In this document: piece after piece, positions 1-11,739 of the stretch
Layout: each line of letters starts with the position of its first letter
Numbering within the stretch: position 1 is the first letter of the stretch
Source: Brevipalpus yothersi
Lineage: Eukaryota > Arthropoda > Arachnida > Trombidiformes > Tenuipalpidae
Assembly: GCA_003956705.1 (NCBI GenBank)
Contig: QZCP01000668.1
Span: forward strand, 1-64,000
Direction: 5' to 3'
Length of the DNA stretch: 64,000 nt
Program-made: the position numbers and the translations under genes
The notes under the pieces: generated by a model
The model's database searches: none
Told to the model about the DNA's origin: nothing
The model's input: only the letters and a program-made list of their open reading frames with translations

Positions 1-47
<47 letters not shown>
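1..47. repeat. (AG)n microsatellite at window edge
   Basis: A pure AG dinucleotide array runs off the left edge of the window, so its true length is unknown. Confidence 0.98.
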
Positions 48-49
<2 letters not shown>

Positions 50-546
50 TTCGAAAAATCATAAGTTGATTCCCAAAATAATTGGCTGTCTTATCTTTTG
101 TAGAGGGCGAGGGGATGAATGGTGTGTGTATCCCCTCTCGCCGTGACCCAAATGGAAGCGAGAGAAAGTAGGACACGAAAGTGAGAGAAAGTGAGAGAGA
201 CCTTCAGAACAAAAATGGGGGTGGAAGCATGTGAGAGTATCTGTAGTAGTATGAGTGGGTGAGAGGGGGTATGAAGAAAGTGAGCAAGTGGAGTGAGCTG
301 AGAGAAGAAAGATATTGAAACGGATGCCAAAAATTTATGGAGAGAAAGTGTTCGCGAGTTGTTGTTGATGTGTGTATGTGTATGTATGATTCTTCTCTCT
401 CTTTCTTTCTCTCTCCTCCCAACAACAACAACAACACAGTGAAAAATCAGCAACAGCAACATCATCATCCCAGCCGCAACAGCAGCAGCAGCAGCTAGTA
501 GTTTTAGTAGGCAGCATCAGTGTGTGATAAGTGTTCGATTGTCGTG
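48..546 (+). other. 5' flank / probable 5' UTR of FTZ-F1
   Basis: No gene is seen. The stretch is purine-rich on the + strand up to about 350. From about 421 to 495 it becomes a run of CAA, CAG and CAT triplets, resembling the CAG/CAA-rich leaders of arthropod regulatory genes. An in-frame TAG at 496-498 closes the FTZ-F1 frame, so the receptor is not extended upstream without splicing. A 5' UTR is inferred, not shown. Confidence 0.5.
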
Positions 547-2250
547 ATGATGTCCAACTTGAGTGACCACATGGATCCCTATTTCATGCCTCCTCTTCCC
601 ACAGGACCTTGTGTTAGTGATCAAGCCCCGTATGGCCACCATGGAGCTCACCACAATCATCACCATTTAAACTCTTCACCTCATCTCGGTCTCGCGCCGG
701 TTCCTTCTATGACCAGTGGCGGTCAAGTATGCCTTCCCGAGCCGCCAGATACCAAAGAAGGCATGGATGAATTGTGCCCCGTGTGTGGGGATAAAGTTTC
801 AGGTTATCATTATGGACTTCTCACCTGTGAGTCGTGCAAAGGTTTCTTTAAACGCACAGTTCAAAACAAAAAAGTTTATACCTGTGTTGCCGACCGTAAT
901 TGTCACATTGACAAGTCCCAACGGAAACGATGTCCCTTTTGTCGTTTCCAAAAGTGCCTCGAAGTGGGTATGAAACTCGAAGCCGTACGTGCTGATCGTA
1001 TGCGCGGCGGTCGAAATAAGTTTGGGCCCATGTACAAGAGAGATAGAGCTCGACGACTTCAATTGATGCGTGAGCGGCAAATGATTCGTCGACAAGCATT
1101 ACCTTCAGTGTCCAATCATTGTTCTGGCGAAGTTGACGGTTCGCTCAGCCTAGTGGCATCAAATCACGGCCTATCGGCCAGTATGTATCCTGACGGGATC
1201 AAGCAAGAATTAATACAAATTCCTCAACTTTCGTCCTCCACATCATCGCCCGACAGTTCTCCATCCTCTGGTCCCAATCCAATGACAGGCGGTGGCTCCG
1301 GTAACGGTGCACACCATGACCTGGTCAAATGGGTTCCTGTATCGACCACAGGTGGACTCGCGCCTTCTGGCCTGGCCAATAGCAAGTCAGGTCCTGGTGC
1401 TGGTTTACCATTCCTTTTTGGAGAGAACGGTAGCTCTCTCGCCAGCTCATCTGGAGGACCAAGTAGCGGTGGAAGTGGATCATCATTGATTGGCCTTCCT
1501 CTCGGATCATCCGGAAATTGCCCCGGAGCTGGTCGAGATAAGATTCCTTTGATCATACGTGAATTACAAAGCACCGCGCCTGATGACAAAGAATGGCAAA
1601 GTCAGCTTTTCGGGCTGCTCAATAGTCAAACTTACAATCAGTGTGAAGTGGACCTTTTTGAATTGATGTGTAAAGTTATAGATCAGTCACTTTTTGCTCA
1701 AGTTGACTGGGTGCGTAACAGCATTTTCTTCAAAGACTTGAAAGTTGATGATCAAATGAAATTATTACAACACGCCTGGAGTGATATGTTGGTGCTCGAT
1801 CATCTACATCAGCGTATGCACAATGATCTACCTGACGATACAACGCTGCCCAATGGACAAAAATTTGATCTCCTCGGCCTGGCACTTCTCGGAGTGCCAC
1901 AAGCATCTGACTCTCTACTACAATGTCAAGCAAAATTACAAGAGTTAAAGTTCGACTCGGTTGATTATCTTTGTGTCAAGTTTTTGTTACTTCTGAATCC
2001 AGAAGTTCGTGGACTTTCAAATTTGAAATTGGTGGCAGAAGCACACGAGCAGACCAAAAATTCTCTGCACACTTATTGTTTGGAAATGTATCCTCAAATC
2101 AGTGACAAGTTCCATCAATTGATGGTTCAGCTTCCTCATTTGAGACAATTGACAATAAGAGGTGAAGAATACCTTTATTTTAAGCATCTTAATGGAGGTG
2201 CACCACCCCAAACCTTGTTGATGGAAATGTTACATGCGAAAAGGAAGTAA
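547..2250 (+). CDS. FTZ-F1: FTZ-F1 orphan nuclear receptor (NR5A family)
   Basis: A DNA-binding transcription factor that in arthropods acts as a competence factor in the ecdysteroid cascade controlling moulting. The frame is 567 residues in a single exon. The C4 zinc-finger DNA-binding domain spans about 77-142, with the first finger at CPVCGD and the NR5 P-box CESCKGFF. The diagnostic FTZ-F1 box follows (about 143-170, RADRMRGGRNKFGPMYKRD). A Ser/Gly/His-rich hinge leads to a ligand-binding domain from about 330 to the end, closing with the AF-2 helix LLMEMLHAK. The frame is open 27 bases upstream as far as a GTG, but the first ATG pair is at 547 and 550 and an in-frame stop lies at 496; I chose 547. 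Insect orthologues are multi-exon, so the intronless form is notable. Isoforms with other first exons cannot be excluded. Family assignment is very secure. Confidence 0.97.
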   Translation: MMSNLSDHMDPYFMPPLPTGPCVSDQAPYGHHGAHHNHHHLNSSPHLGLAPVPSMTSGGQVCLPEPPDTKEGMDELCPVCGDKVSGYHYGLLTCESCKGFFKRTVQNKKVYTCVADRNCHIDKSQRKRCPFCRFQKCLEVGMKLEAVRADRMRGGRNKFGPMYKRDRARRLQLMRERQMIRRQALPSVSNHCSGEVDGSLSLVASNHGLSASMYPDGIKQELIQIPQLSSSTSSPDSSPSSGPNPMTGGGSGNGAHHDLVKWVPVSTTGGLAPSGLANSKSGPGAGLPFLFGENGSSLASSSGGPSSGGSGSSLIGLPLGSSGNCPGAGRDKIPLIIRELQSTAPDDKEWQSQLFGLLNSQTYNQCEVDLFELMCKVIDQSLFAQVDWVRNSIFFKDLKVDDQMKLLQHAWSDMLVLDHLHQRMHNDLPDDTTLPNGQKFDLLGLALLGVPQASDSLLQCQAKLQELKFDSVDYLCVKFLLLLNPEVRGLSNLKLVAEAHEQTKNSLHTYCLEMYPQISDKFHQLMVQLPHLRQLTIRGEEYLYFKHLNGGAPPQTLLMEMLHAKRK

Positions 2251-3780
2251 GGGGTTATTAAATATGTAATCAAATTTTTTTTGGTTATGTTTAATAGCCA
2301 CTCTATAGTGGTGATATACACACGTATACATAAGCACACAACAAAACGCATACCCCCACAAGCACCATACCCTCTACACACCACTTTCACTATCATTTCA
2401 TTGTAATTTTCATTCTTTTTTCTGAAAAAAATCCATTCGGTCCATGTCACTACTCCGAAAACCCATGGGAAAGCAATCGCATTTGTTCGCTTGCCTCTCT
2501 CATTTGCTTGACCCTTTTCCTTTCCTCTCTCTCTCTCTTCCTCCTTCCCTCTTCCTCTGTCTCCCTTTCTCTCTCTCCTTCTCCACTCCCTCTCCCTCTT
2601 TCGTCCGATTACTCTTGATTTGAACATTTATTAATTTTTGCTCCTCTTTTTTCGTTGTGAAATAATAAACCGAATCATTATCAATTTGACTCGAAACGCT
2701 TTGTGTGTTGACTCGACGCGATTGCAACGCCAGCGAGTCAACAGTGTATGTGTGTGTAGTTGTGTGTATGTGTATGTACGAGAGAGGGAGAGAGAGAAAA
2801 AAAGAGCGATCAGGGAATTTCCCCGTTAATTTCTCAGTTCGCAATCTATAGTAAAAGGAGAGAGAGAGAGAGTTCCCTTGAAAGAAAGAGAGAAAGAGAG
2901 AAAGAAAGAGAAAGAGATAGAGCTTCTGCTAGAGCATGAGAGATAGAGAGATATTCCATGAGAGAAAGAGAGTGAAAATTGCAGCCATCTTCGGCGAACT
3001 GGTTTCTTTCGCCTGGAAGATCGGCCTGAAGGACAGCCTGGCTTACGATTCACTTGCTCTAGCAAACTCAGGCAACAGGTTATCCAAGCCATCGGGGTGT
3101 CCGCTCAACGGCACCCATTGGAATGTAGGAAGTGAGCTCATCCATTCATGGGACGTCCCGGTCTTGCCAGACTGACCGCTTGTCCTGCTGCGCGCTCTCT
3201 GGCCCTTTTCTTTCTCTCTCTCTCTTCTCTTTCCATTTCATTTTCTCTACTCTCTTCACTTTCTCTTTCATTTTCGCTTCTCTCATGTTCTCGGGTCCGG
3301 CCAGCCAATGGGCACACCCGCCAGCTCATGGAAATGAAACTCGCTTTCTCCAGCCAAACATGTGGCTTGTCAGAGCCTTTCTTCTTTTTCTTCTTCCCGT
3401 CCATCATTCCGCCATCTTCTCCACTGCTCTCAACGTTTCTCTCCACAGGTCGCTGGATTGCACCACCTCAAGTCAGATTCTGTTTCTATTTGTAAAACTC
3501 TGACAAGACCCTATTCTCACTCTCGCTCCGAGCCCTAAACCTAAGTTTAGAGAGAATGCTGGACATCTCTTGCAGCAACATCGGAGAACATCCCTCTGCA
3601 CGTGGGACCAAGTCACGAAGCTACTAGCGAGAGTTGAGCAAAGTACAATGCTCATTGGACCAGTCCAGTGAACAGATTGTGTCAAGGCAAACTCCGTGGA
3701 ACAACTTTTTTTGTGTTCGATCCTGTGATTCTTTCTCGCCTGTTTATTACTATTATACATCTGAACGTTGACGCTCAAAA

Positions 3781-3788
<8 letters not shown>

Positions 3789-3849
<61 letters not shown>
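3789..3849. repeat. (AG)n microsatellite
   Basis: About 61 bp of near-pure AG, preceded by imperfect AGAGAAAG units. Confidence 0.98.
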
Positions 3850-3852
<3 letters not shown>

Positions 3853-4739
3853 TCACTTCGAAATATAACTTGTATAACTTGGTATCTTTACTCAGAAAAC
3901 ATGATCATGTATATATCACGGATATTTCTCCTCCCACTTCCTCTCTCCTCTCTACCTAGTCCTGGCTGGTCTTTCTTTCTCTGTCTTCCATTTTCACTCT
4001 CTTTCTCTCTCTCTCTTTCTTTGCTCTCACCTCTTTCGTTTGGGTAAATTTTGCCATCGCGAAAAACACAACTCCTGCAAACACTTACAAATAGTTCGAT
4101 ATATACAGTTCGAAATGATCTCGCCCGGATTACAAGTCCAAGCGCACATACATTCGTTACTTTACTGCAACTTTCACTTTCACTATCACTTCGCGTTACG
4201 GCTTAAAAAGTGAAAGTGTCTGCCTGCGACGAACGGGCGAAGCGATGTAACGCTGAAACGCGGTGCAAAAATGTGCTCCAAACCATAATCGGTGAACACA
4301 AAATTATCGCTGGTTGCCGTGAGTTGGTGAAAAAGCGCGTATGTATATATAATATGATCGAGCCTGTTCTGGCGTGACTTTGAACGATCCAGAACGATCT
4401 GATCGATCGAGCGATGCGAATGCAAGCTTGTATGTGTGTGTATGTGTGTGTGAGAGAGAGAGTGAGTTTCAGGCCTAACTTTTTCGCCACTTTTTCGTAC
4501 GCTATTATCGAGCCCGGTCTCCACCATAAGACAGACAGGTATATATATATATATTCGTTAGTTCGTATAAGTACAGGTACAGTGTATGTGTGTATATATA
4601 TCGTAGTATGTGAGTGCGCGACTAACTGGTTTGTTAGCTAATTGCTGGAGAAAAGTAAAAGTGAACGCGAAAGTGAAAGTAAAATGTGAAAGTGAAAGTG
4701 AAAATCGCTAACGAAAAGAGAGATGGAACGAAAGAGAAA

Positions 4740-4754
4740 GATAGATAGATAGAT

Positions 4755-4828
<74 letters not shown>
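4740..4828. repeat. Compound (GATA)n-(AG)n microsatellite
   Basis: Four GATA units (about 4740-4757) run directly into a long AG array. The same GATA-to-AG compound recurs at 37810-37888. Confidence 0.97.
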
Positions 4829-4831
<3 letters not shown>

Positions 4832-4943
4832 TGGCGAGTTGTTGGGGGAGGCGCTCATATCACGCGCGCACTTTTTAGTGGGGATGTATAGTGTGTACTG
4901 GTGAATGCTGCTTACTGCTGCCCACCAGCAAAGTGGAACGATT

Positions 4944-4996
4944 CCTACTAAAACTGTACCTGAATCGTTCAAGCTGAATCAGGTACAGTTTCTAGG
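4944..4996. repeat. Perfect 13-bp inverted repeat (hairpin)
   Basis: The arm AAACTGTACCTGA at 4951-4963 is exactly complementary to TCAGGTACAGTTT at 4979-4991, with a 15-nt loop. A further 4 bp (CCTA at 4944-4947 with TAGG at 4993-4996) can pair beyond a small internal loop. Function is unknown: a small structured RNA or a palindromic binding site are possibilities. Confidence 0.85.
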
Positions 4997-5446
4997 TCAT
5001 GATCAGCTGTTATGAAACTGAAAGGCAGGCAGGCAGTTAAGAGTAAAAGGCTCCCAATAATGAACTTGAATATATAAATATTCGAGATCATTTGGAATGG
5101 GTTTGTGTGTGTATGTGAACGAAAGTAAGAGCAAAAGAAAGTGAAAGTGAAAGGGGTGTCATTTCTCATTTCTGGTCCCCTTTTAGCTGCGGTCCATTCG
5201 AACTCACACACACACATATATACACTAATATCACTCGCCGTAGTAATAAATAGGCAGCCATCATCTTTCATCTCTCTCCCTCTCCTCTCTTCTCTTCTCT
5301 TCTCTCATCTCGTAACGTAACGTTGCTGAGCCTCTTCTTGCCCCTCTCATCAGCCTTCGTCACATGATTGCTGGCGATTCAGGTTTTTATATTTGCTTCG
5401 CCAAGTTTGATTTACACGATGAATTACTATTTCAATTGACTGTTAC

Positions 5447-5474
5447 CACAGCATCCATCACAGCCGATGCTGTG
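5447..5474. repeat. Perfect 9-bp inverted repeat (hairpin)
   Basis: CACAGCATC at 5447-5455 pairs with GATGCTGTG at 5466-5474 across a 10-nt loop. It lies 456 bp from the hairpin at 4951-4991. No function can be assigned. Confidence 0.75.
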
Positions 5475-5689
5475 ATGTGATATTCGATGGCTTGCTAAAC
5501 AAGATCAATGACGGCAAGCCACAAATATTTTATTATCAACTATTCCTGGTAGCGTGTGATGGTTGCTTAACTATCACTTGCCACAAGTTTCCGGATTCAC
5601 AATGTCCATCCCAGTCGATCTTGGGCCACATTTGCGAGGTGGACCGGGCTAGTGTGTGTGTTTGAATAATGTTCCGTGATTTGAAAACA

Positions 5690-5696
5690 AGAGAGA

Positions 5697-5761
<65 letters not shown>
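5690..5761. repeat. (AG)n microsatellite
   Basis: Begins as imperfect GAGAAA units and becomes a pure AG array. Confidence 0.97.
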
Positions 5762-5765
<4 letters not shown>

Positions 5766-5971
5766 GCGATTGTGATAAAGGAAGGGTTGAAATTGTAGCC
5801 CGCATGATTTTGGACTTTACTACATTTTAGCGTTTCAATTGAAAGGAAAGAAGAAGGAAAGAAAGGATGAGCTAGTGTACTATGTGTTCTCATGAATATT
5901 CACAATGACAATGAGATGCATCATCATGCTGAGGTCTCGGTGCCATTTGTGAGTATGTGGATGTGTGTGTT

Positions 5972-5973
<2 letters not shown>

Positions 5974-6030
<57 letters not shown>
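5974..6030. repeat. (CT)n microsatellite
   Basis: One of the minority of arrays with the pyrimidine strand on +; it directly follows a short GTGTGT run. Confidence 0.97.
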
Positions 6031-6033
<3 letters not shown>

Positions 6034-6719
6034 TCTCTGTTTTTCAAAGTCTCGAATAGAGGCAACGATGGACATGAGTGTGTGTGTGTGATGCTCAAAG
6101 ATAGAAAAAAGTAACTAAGTACAGCATTCTCATCTCGGCGCGCTGTTTTTACGGCAAATCGACAGAAATTAGTTGAGCTCATTTTGATGAGTCATGTTAA
6201 GAACTGTGAGTGTGGTTGATCAAAATCAGTGGAACTTTGATTTTGAAGCAAAGATGCATCTCATCTTGTCATCCTCATCCCACCTTATTTTTCAGGCTTT
6301 CCAATTTGAAAAAGAGAGAGCTTCATGACCAGAGGCAGGTCGCGTTCATGATCTTTCGATTTGTAGCCGTAACGATAGAGAAACGGAGTCCCTTTAACAT
6401 GAACCATGATTTGATTTGATGATGATGTTGATGGTGTTGATTATTGCGTTACTCGTTTTGGGCATGAATATTGTACATATCATCATATATATATATGTAT
6501 TTGTACTACAAATTTAAAATGCTAAACAAGCTGGTGAAGAGAGAGAGAAAGAAAGAGAATAGTTTCAACGATCAAACAAGAATTTTTCTCTCATTTTGGT
6601 GGTGGAGGTGCCGGTAGCATTTTCTCTCTCTTTCTTTCCTCTCTTCTTTCATTCCAATCATCGTTTGATTCTCGATCCCATGTCGCTACCTCGCTAAAAG
6701 CTGACAGAAAGTGGGCATC

Positions 6720-6726
<7 letters not shown>

Positions 6727-6790
<64 letters not shown>

Positions 6791-6792
6791 CT
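6727..6792. repeat. Compound (CT)n-(TTTC)n microsatellite
   Basis: CT array to about 6770 followed by TTTC tetranucleotide units. Confidence 0.97.
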
Positions 6793-7125
6793 TTTGCTAT
6801 TTTCGCGCAAAAAATTTTCGCCCACTCGACCACTAATTTTGGGGATCAAGTAAACGGATGATGATAAACAGCACTTGTCGAGTTCTTCTTCTTCTTCGGG
6901 CTTTATCAAGGAATGTACACAACCAAATCAACCTGAAATCCACGCTCGCGATCATCAAGCGCGCCACTTCAAGCAACAAGATATGTAGGAATAAAGAGAA
7001 ATATAGAGAGAGATAGTGCCATGTTTGGGGATTCTTTCGTTATGCTGATTTCTTTTTTAAAATTCAGTTCAGCTTTCCCTAGCACGTTGTTTTTTCTTCC
7101 ATTTCCTCTTCCTCGAACGAAAGTT

Positions 7126-7179
<54 letters not shown>
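7126..7179. repeat. (AG)n microsatellite
   Basis: AG array with one AA interruption near 7140. Confidence 0.97.
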
Positions 7180-7182
<3 letters not shown>

Positions 7183-8007
7183 AAAAATCATTTCAATTCC
7201 AAGGCGATTCTAATTAGTGATCACTACAAAAGGACAATAGAACAAGTAAGGCACAAAACAACTGAATAAGTTACCAATAGTAGGGCGAGTGTCGCTGTAT
7301 ATGACCCACCGGAAAAGCAACAATCCAACAACGGAACCTACTATCAAGATTCGGTGCTGATTTTCGAATGCAATATAATAGCAGTGAAAGTAGCAGCTAA
7401 TGGTCCGAAATGGCACGTTTTTCCAGCACGATTGAAGTGGTCTCCTTTTTTTTCTTTTTACTATCCATCCTCCTATCTATCTTTATGTCTATCTTTCTAT
7501 TATGAGTATTTCAAAAAAAAATTCGAAAATAAAATAAAAGGTTCACCAAGTTCTCTATGGCCAGAGATGTGACCTAATTTAATTATTTTCCCTCTCTTTC
7601 ATCATCAGCACATCGGTGGCCAGGATAGATTATCACTATTGAAAAGCATTATGCGAATCACTTGAATATCTCTCTCTTCCATGGAAGAGATTCTTCTACT
7701 GCCGCTGATTCTACCTGGTGACCTTGTCCCACTTCGATTGTTTCGAGGTTCGAATTCTCGTATAGATTCAGGTTAAGGGCATCCTCTTTCTTCCATCTTT
7801 CTCTTGCTCTTTCTTTCTCTTCACTTCTTTCGTTTCTTTTCGTTTCGTTTCGTTCTTATCCATCAAGTATTTCTCTTATCTTCCGACGATTCAAATTGTA
7901 AATGTTGTGAGTATGTTGTAGGTGCTCAATTGGCTCAATCGGGAGTCGCCAGAAGACGCTCACGGGAGCGATTTCTTGTTTCGTTTCCATGTTCGTTTTT
8001 ATCACAC

Positions 8008-8010
<3 letters not shown>

Positions 8011-8041
<31 letters not shown>
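8011..8041. repeat. (AG)n microsatellite
   Basis: Pure AG array of about 31 bp. Confidence 0.97.
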
Positions 8042-8044
<3 letters not shown>

Positions 8045-8233
8045 GCTTGATTTCCGCTTATTTTCCACTGGAATTAGGTTTGAGCGATCTTTTTGAGGTC
8101 AAGATCATGGCTACCTGTTAAAGCCGCGTGCACAGTTACATGGCAGGATTGCAAGGTCAGTACCTGTTTAACCAGAGAAAGATGAAAAGATGGATAGATA
8201 AAGATAGATGGATGATGAGAGAAGAGAGAGTTG

Positions 8234-8235
<2 letters not shown>

Positions 8236-8281
<46 letters not shown>
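8236..8281. repeat. (AG)n microsatellite
   Basis: Pure AG array of about 46 bp. Confidence 0.97.
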
Positions 8282-8282
<1 letters not shown>

Positions 8283-9113
8283 CTGGACGAGAGGCATGGA
8301 TGATGATGCTTCGCAGGTAGCCTTGAACTGATTTGAGCAAACAGAACTTTCAGAACTTTTCCGCCAGCTCGATAGCTTCCCTTTCACTTGAGGCAAATAG
8401 GAGAATGAAAATGAAGCCTCTTTTTGGTGGCAAACATTTTCTTCAATCAATTACTTCATCAAAGGAAACCCTTTCAACCACTGCATGGCTCCACCAACTA
8501 GAGAGAGAGAGAAAGAGAGAGAATTAGAATCGTAGTTAGTCAAATAAAGGGGGAGAGAGAAAAATTTTCAGCCAACTAATTCAAGGTCCAGTAGCGGTGA
8601 TTAAATGTGTTTGAGAGTGGAAGCAACGCTTTCACTGAATTCGAGGTTTAGGATTTAAAAATTATCTCAGTCCAGCTCTGTCCCTCTCTCTATCTTAACT
8701 ATCTTTCTCTCTAAATCCACTGATCCTCGTGTCACCACTAATACAAAACATCTCAGTATCCAGTACGGGCGTGATACTATACACCATCAGGAAGTCTGAT
8801 ACTCTCTTTCTCACATAAATACACACACAAACACACAACCGATTCATATTTATTTGATTTATTTGCTCTTGAATTCGGATTGATCCGCAAAATGCATTTT
8901 TATCGAAACTAAATGTAGGTCACCGATTAGCTCCTTGCAGAAGAATCGTCTTTTTTGTTGAACTGCTCTAAGTCAGTGTCGCTACGCTTTTGAAAGGGAG
9001 AGAGCGAAAAAAAACAGACATCTTTCTTTGCAATCAAGATTCTTGCCAAGTTCACGACAAAATCGGAGTGCCGCTATATTTCCACATATTTTACACATCG
9101 AACTTCTCATGCT

Positions 9114-9116
<3 letters not shown>

Positions 9117-9154
<38 letters not shown>
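9117..9154. repeat. (AG)n microsatellite
   Basis: Pure AG array of about 38 bp; the last of the dense series downstream of FTZ-F1. Confidence 0.97.
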
Positions 9155-9161
<7 letters not shown>

Positions 9162-11317
9162 CCTAGTCTCTCAGAATCAGATCAAATCTGTATTCATCAA
9201 GCGCGACTGAGCAGATAGGAACTCCGCCTGACTGCTCTCTGTGAGCTCCTGTGAATATTTCAGTCGAATGAATGATTCGACCGCGACCTACTCTGATAAA
9301 AGGAGCATACACATCTATACACCGTATTCCAAATCAATCAGAAAAGAATCACGATAAATTACGGCGAGAAAATACACTAAACAGGGAGAGGTGAAGAAAG
9401 TAATCGAAGTCAAGAATTCTCTTTCTCTTTCTCTTCGTTTTTTCTTTCTTTTTTTTCTTTCTTCCTCTCTTGAAACAACGAGTGCTCATACGTACACTCC
9501 TCAAAACTTTTTACGTAATACTAATATTCCAAAGCTTCATGCCGGTCAGATAATATTGATCAGAAGAGCTAACTGCTGCTATCAATATGTGGATAATGGC
9601 TGCACCTAGTCCATAGGAAGTGTTTGCCATATGAACGTGCATGAGATGTACAGCGTTCACAATTTTCCATGGGCATAATCTTACTCCTGGAATCCGCAGT
9701 AGGTTCCACCTTTATGCAACTTTGGTAGTAAGTCTTCCAAGCCGAGAGAGATGAGCACAGCCACAACAAAGACAGAAAGAAAGAGAGACTGAAAAATGGG
9801 TCACGAGGCCGTATGGACTGGTGAAACTTTTACTTTTAATTGATCCTATGAGCGAAGCTTTTGACAGAGGAAGAGAGAGAGAAAAGAGGAAGCAGTGAAT
9901 AACAAGAGTCTCCAGTTGTATGACGCTTGTTGAAAAAGAGAAAGATTGAAAAAAAGTGTAGAAAGAGAAGTGTATTTTAGTGTCATGCTTGCTGAGCTTC
10001 ATTTGGAGCTAAAGTGATGGTATTTGAGGTAAAAAAATTGATATGAAAATTTTCCTCTCTCACATTCTTCGGAAAAAAGTGTCGATTAGATTTGCACGTC
10101 ATTTGGTGTTACCTTTCCATTTCCCAAAAGCTTCTCAAGATAAATCAAAATGATGGAAAGCATCCGACAATCGATTGGCTCTTAATATAAGTCATTAAAT
10201 AAATACAGATAAAGCCAGTTGAGCGAGTACTAGTCGAGATGAGAAGAGAAGAGAATGGAAGAGAACCAATCCATAATTTTATCGTCTTCTCTCCAAACTA
10301 GAGAAGAAGAAGAAAAAGAGGATGATGAAAAAAACATGATAAATTTTGCTATGTAGTGGGCCACTACTTCATAACTGGTTACACAGCTGAACCTCTGTTC
10401 CCACTGATACTTGGAATCAATCTTCAATCTGCAATTCACACCAACAAGCAAACTACACGCCACTCTTTGATGGAGAAATTAATTTTACTCTCGAAATTTT
10501 ATTGGAAGAGAGAGATGAAAAGAATAAAAAACTTTTATTGCACAGAAATGGTGCAATTGATCATTATTCAAAAGTTTTTTGGAGAAAAAAATTTTGCCAT
10601 CCAAAAAGTTTTATATAATGGTTGCTCAGAAGTTCGAAAAGTTATTTTCTTCTATAACCATAATTTTTATCACTCATATGATTCCAATGACTTTTAACTT
10701 TTTGTATTTTTCGAGAGCATAGTAAATTCTGTGAATATGTAACAAAAATTGTTAAGTGTTGCCGGAACATATCATTCTCTTTCGCTTTTTTTCCACTCAT
10801 TGTTGATCATATCCACTTTGATTGAAGTTTTCTCCCCCTCTCTTTATTGGTTCCCTAGACATTGGTGAGACGAATGATTGTTGAAACAATTGTTCGCTTC
10901 GGTGTTAGATGATGTTGTTGGAGAGAGAGAGAAAGACTTGTAAAAGCAGAAAGAAAATTTTGACCACATGTTTTTCACTAGTTTTATCTTCGTTTACGAA
11001 TTTTAATGTTACCAGTTTCCAGGGAACAAATTGTTTTCGGGAAAAACGTAAATTTCCTCAACAAAATTGCTAAATTATAGTAGTGGATCGTTTGTATAGT
11101 TAGGCCAATTATCTTCCATAATTCTAAAGCTACTGTAATAACTACCACTATTACTATTACTTCTCACCATCTCTCTGCATTCGTGCTATCCGATCCACGT
11201 GAATTAGACATCATTGTGCTGATTGAATGCGCTCAGTATGCGCAATTTGATTATTAAAGCCTCACCAAGAGAAACATAGTTTTGACTTCTAAATTGAGGT
11301 CTCGATTGAGTCATGAT

Positions 11318-11530
11318 TCACTTGATCCATATATCCTCATCACTTCTTCTCTTCTGGTCTTCATACCGATTGAGATAACATCTATTCACATAATCAGCGT
11401 AATCATCACCAGGATCATATTGAGGTAGGGAATAACTGTAAATCAATCCTATGGTAACGAAACGAAAAAAAAAGAGAGAGAGATTGTCAAGAAGAATACA
11501 AATTTTTCTTCTATCATCAAAAATTATCAT
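11318..11530 (-). CDS. Possible small protein, unknown
   Basis: A 70-codon frame starting at an ATG whose last 40 residues look coding: polar, acidic, and rich in Tyr, Asp and Arg (for example YDPGDDYADYV). The N-terminal half is hydrophobic and Leu/Phe-rich and may be partly intron, because CCATAG just before 11442 could serve as a splice acceptor and is preceded by a pyrimidine-rich tract. I found no convincing upstream exon and do not recognise the family. If real, it would lie divergently from the small membrane protein at 11740 with about 210 bp between them. Low confidence. Confidence 0.3.
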   Translation of the reverse strand: MIIFDDRRKICILLDNLSLFFFRFVTIGLIYSYSLPQYDPGDDYADYVNRCYLNRYEDQKRRSDEDIWIK

Positions 11531-11739
11531 CACTAACAGATTTGATCAGTTGATTCCATTCATTCCATGTATAAACGAAAGAAAGTGATCAAGTTTCATC
11601 TTTATCTTGGTTCAAAAACAAAAAGTTAATTAAAAGCAACCAAAATACACTGGTTGAGTGCTGATGAATGCCGACCACTGCCGAGTAACTCTAAAGTCTT
11701 GTGATTATCAATCGTTGATCATTTGTTGAGCTGTAATCC

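Larger units (their letters stand above)
2251..11317. other. Long gene-poor region rich in microsatellites
   Basis: I see no convincing protein gene. Open frames here are mostly translations of AG or CT arrays (Arg-Glu or Leu-Ser runs) or short chance frames. A possible FTZ-F1 poly(A) signal AATAAA sits at 2664-2669. The region contains about ten AG/CT arrays, GATA repeats, GTGAAA clusters between 4.17 and 5.15 kb, and two perfect inverted repeats (4951-4991, 5447-5474), all listed separately. It may hold regulatory DNA or UTR exons of FTZ-F1, but that is inference. Confidence 0.6.

Noticed and set aside
2175..2844. Long minus-strand frames rich in Arg, Glu, Lys and Ser
   Set aside because: They are translations of pyrimidine-rich simple sequence overlapping the FTZ-F1 3' end; no motif or splice support.
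3473..9210. Many frames with RERERE or SLSLSL runs
   Set aside because: Direct products of (AG)n or (CT)n arrays.
10356..10697. 113-codon + frame
   Set aside because: AT-rich Phe/Asn/Lys composition typical of chance frames, no motif, no signal or splice context.
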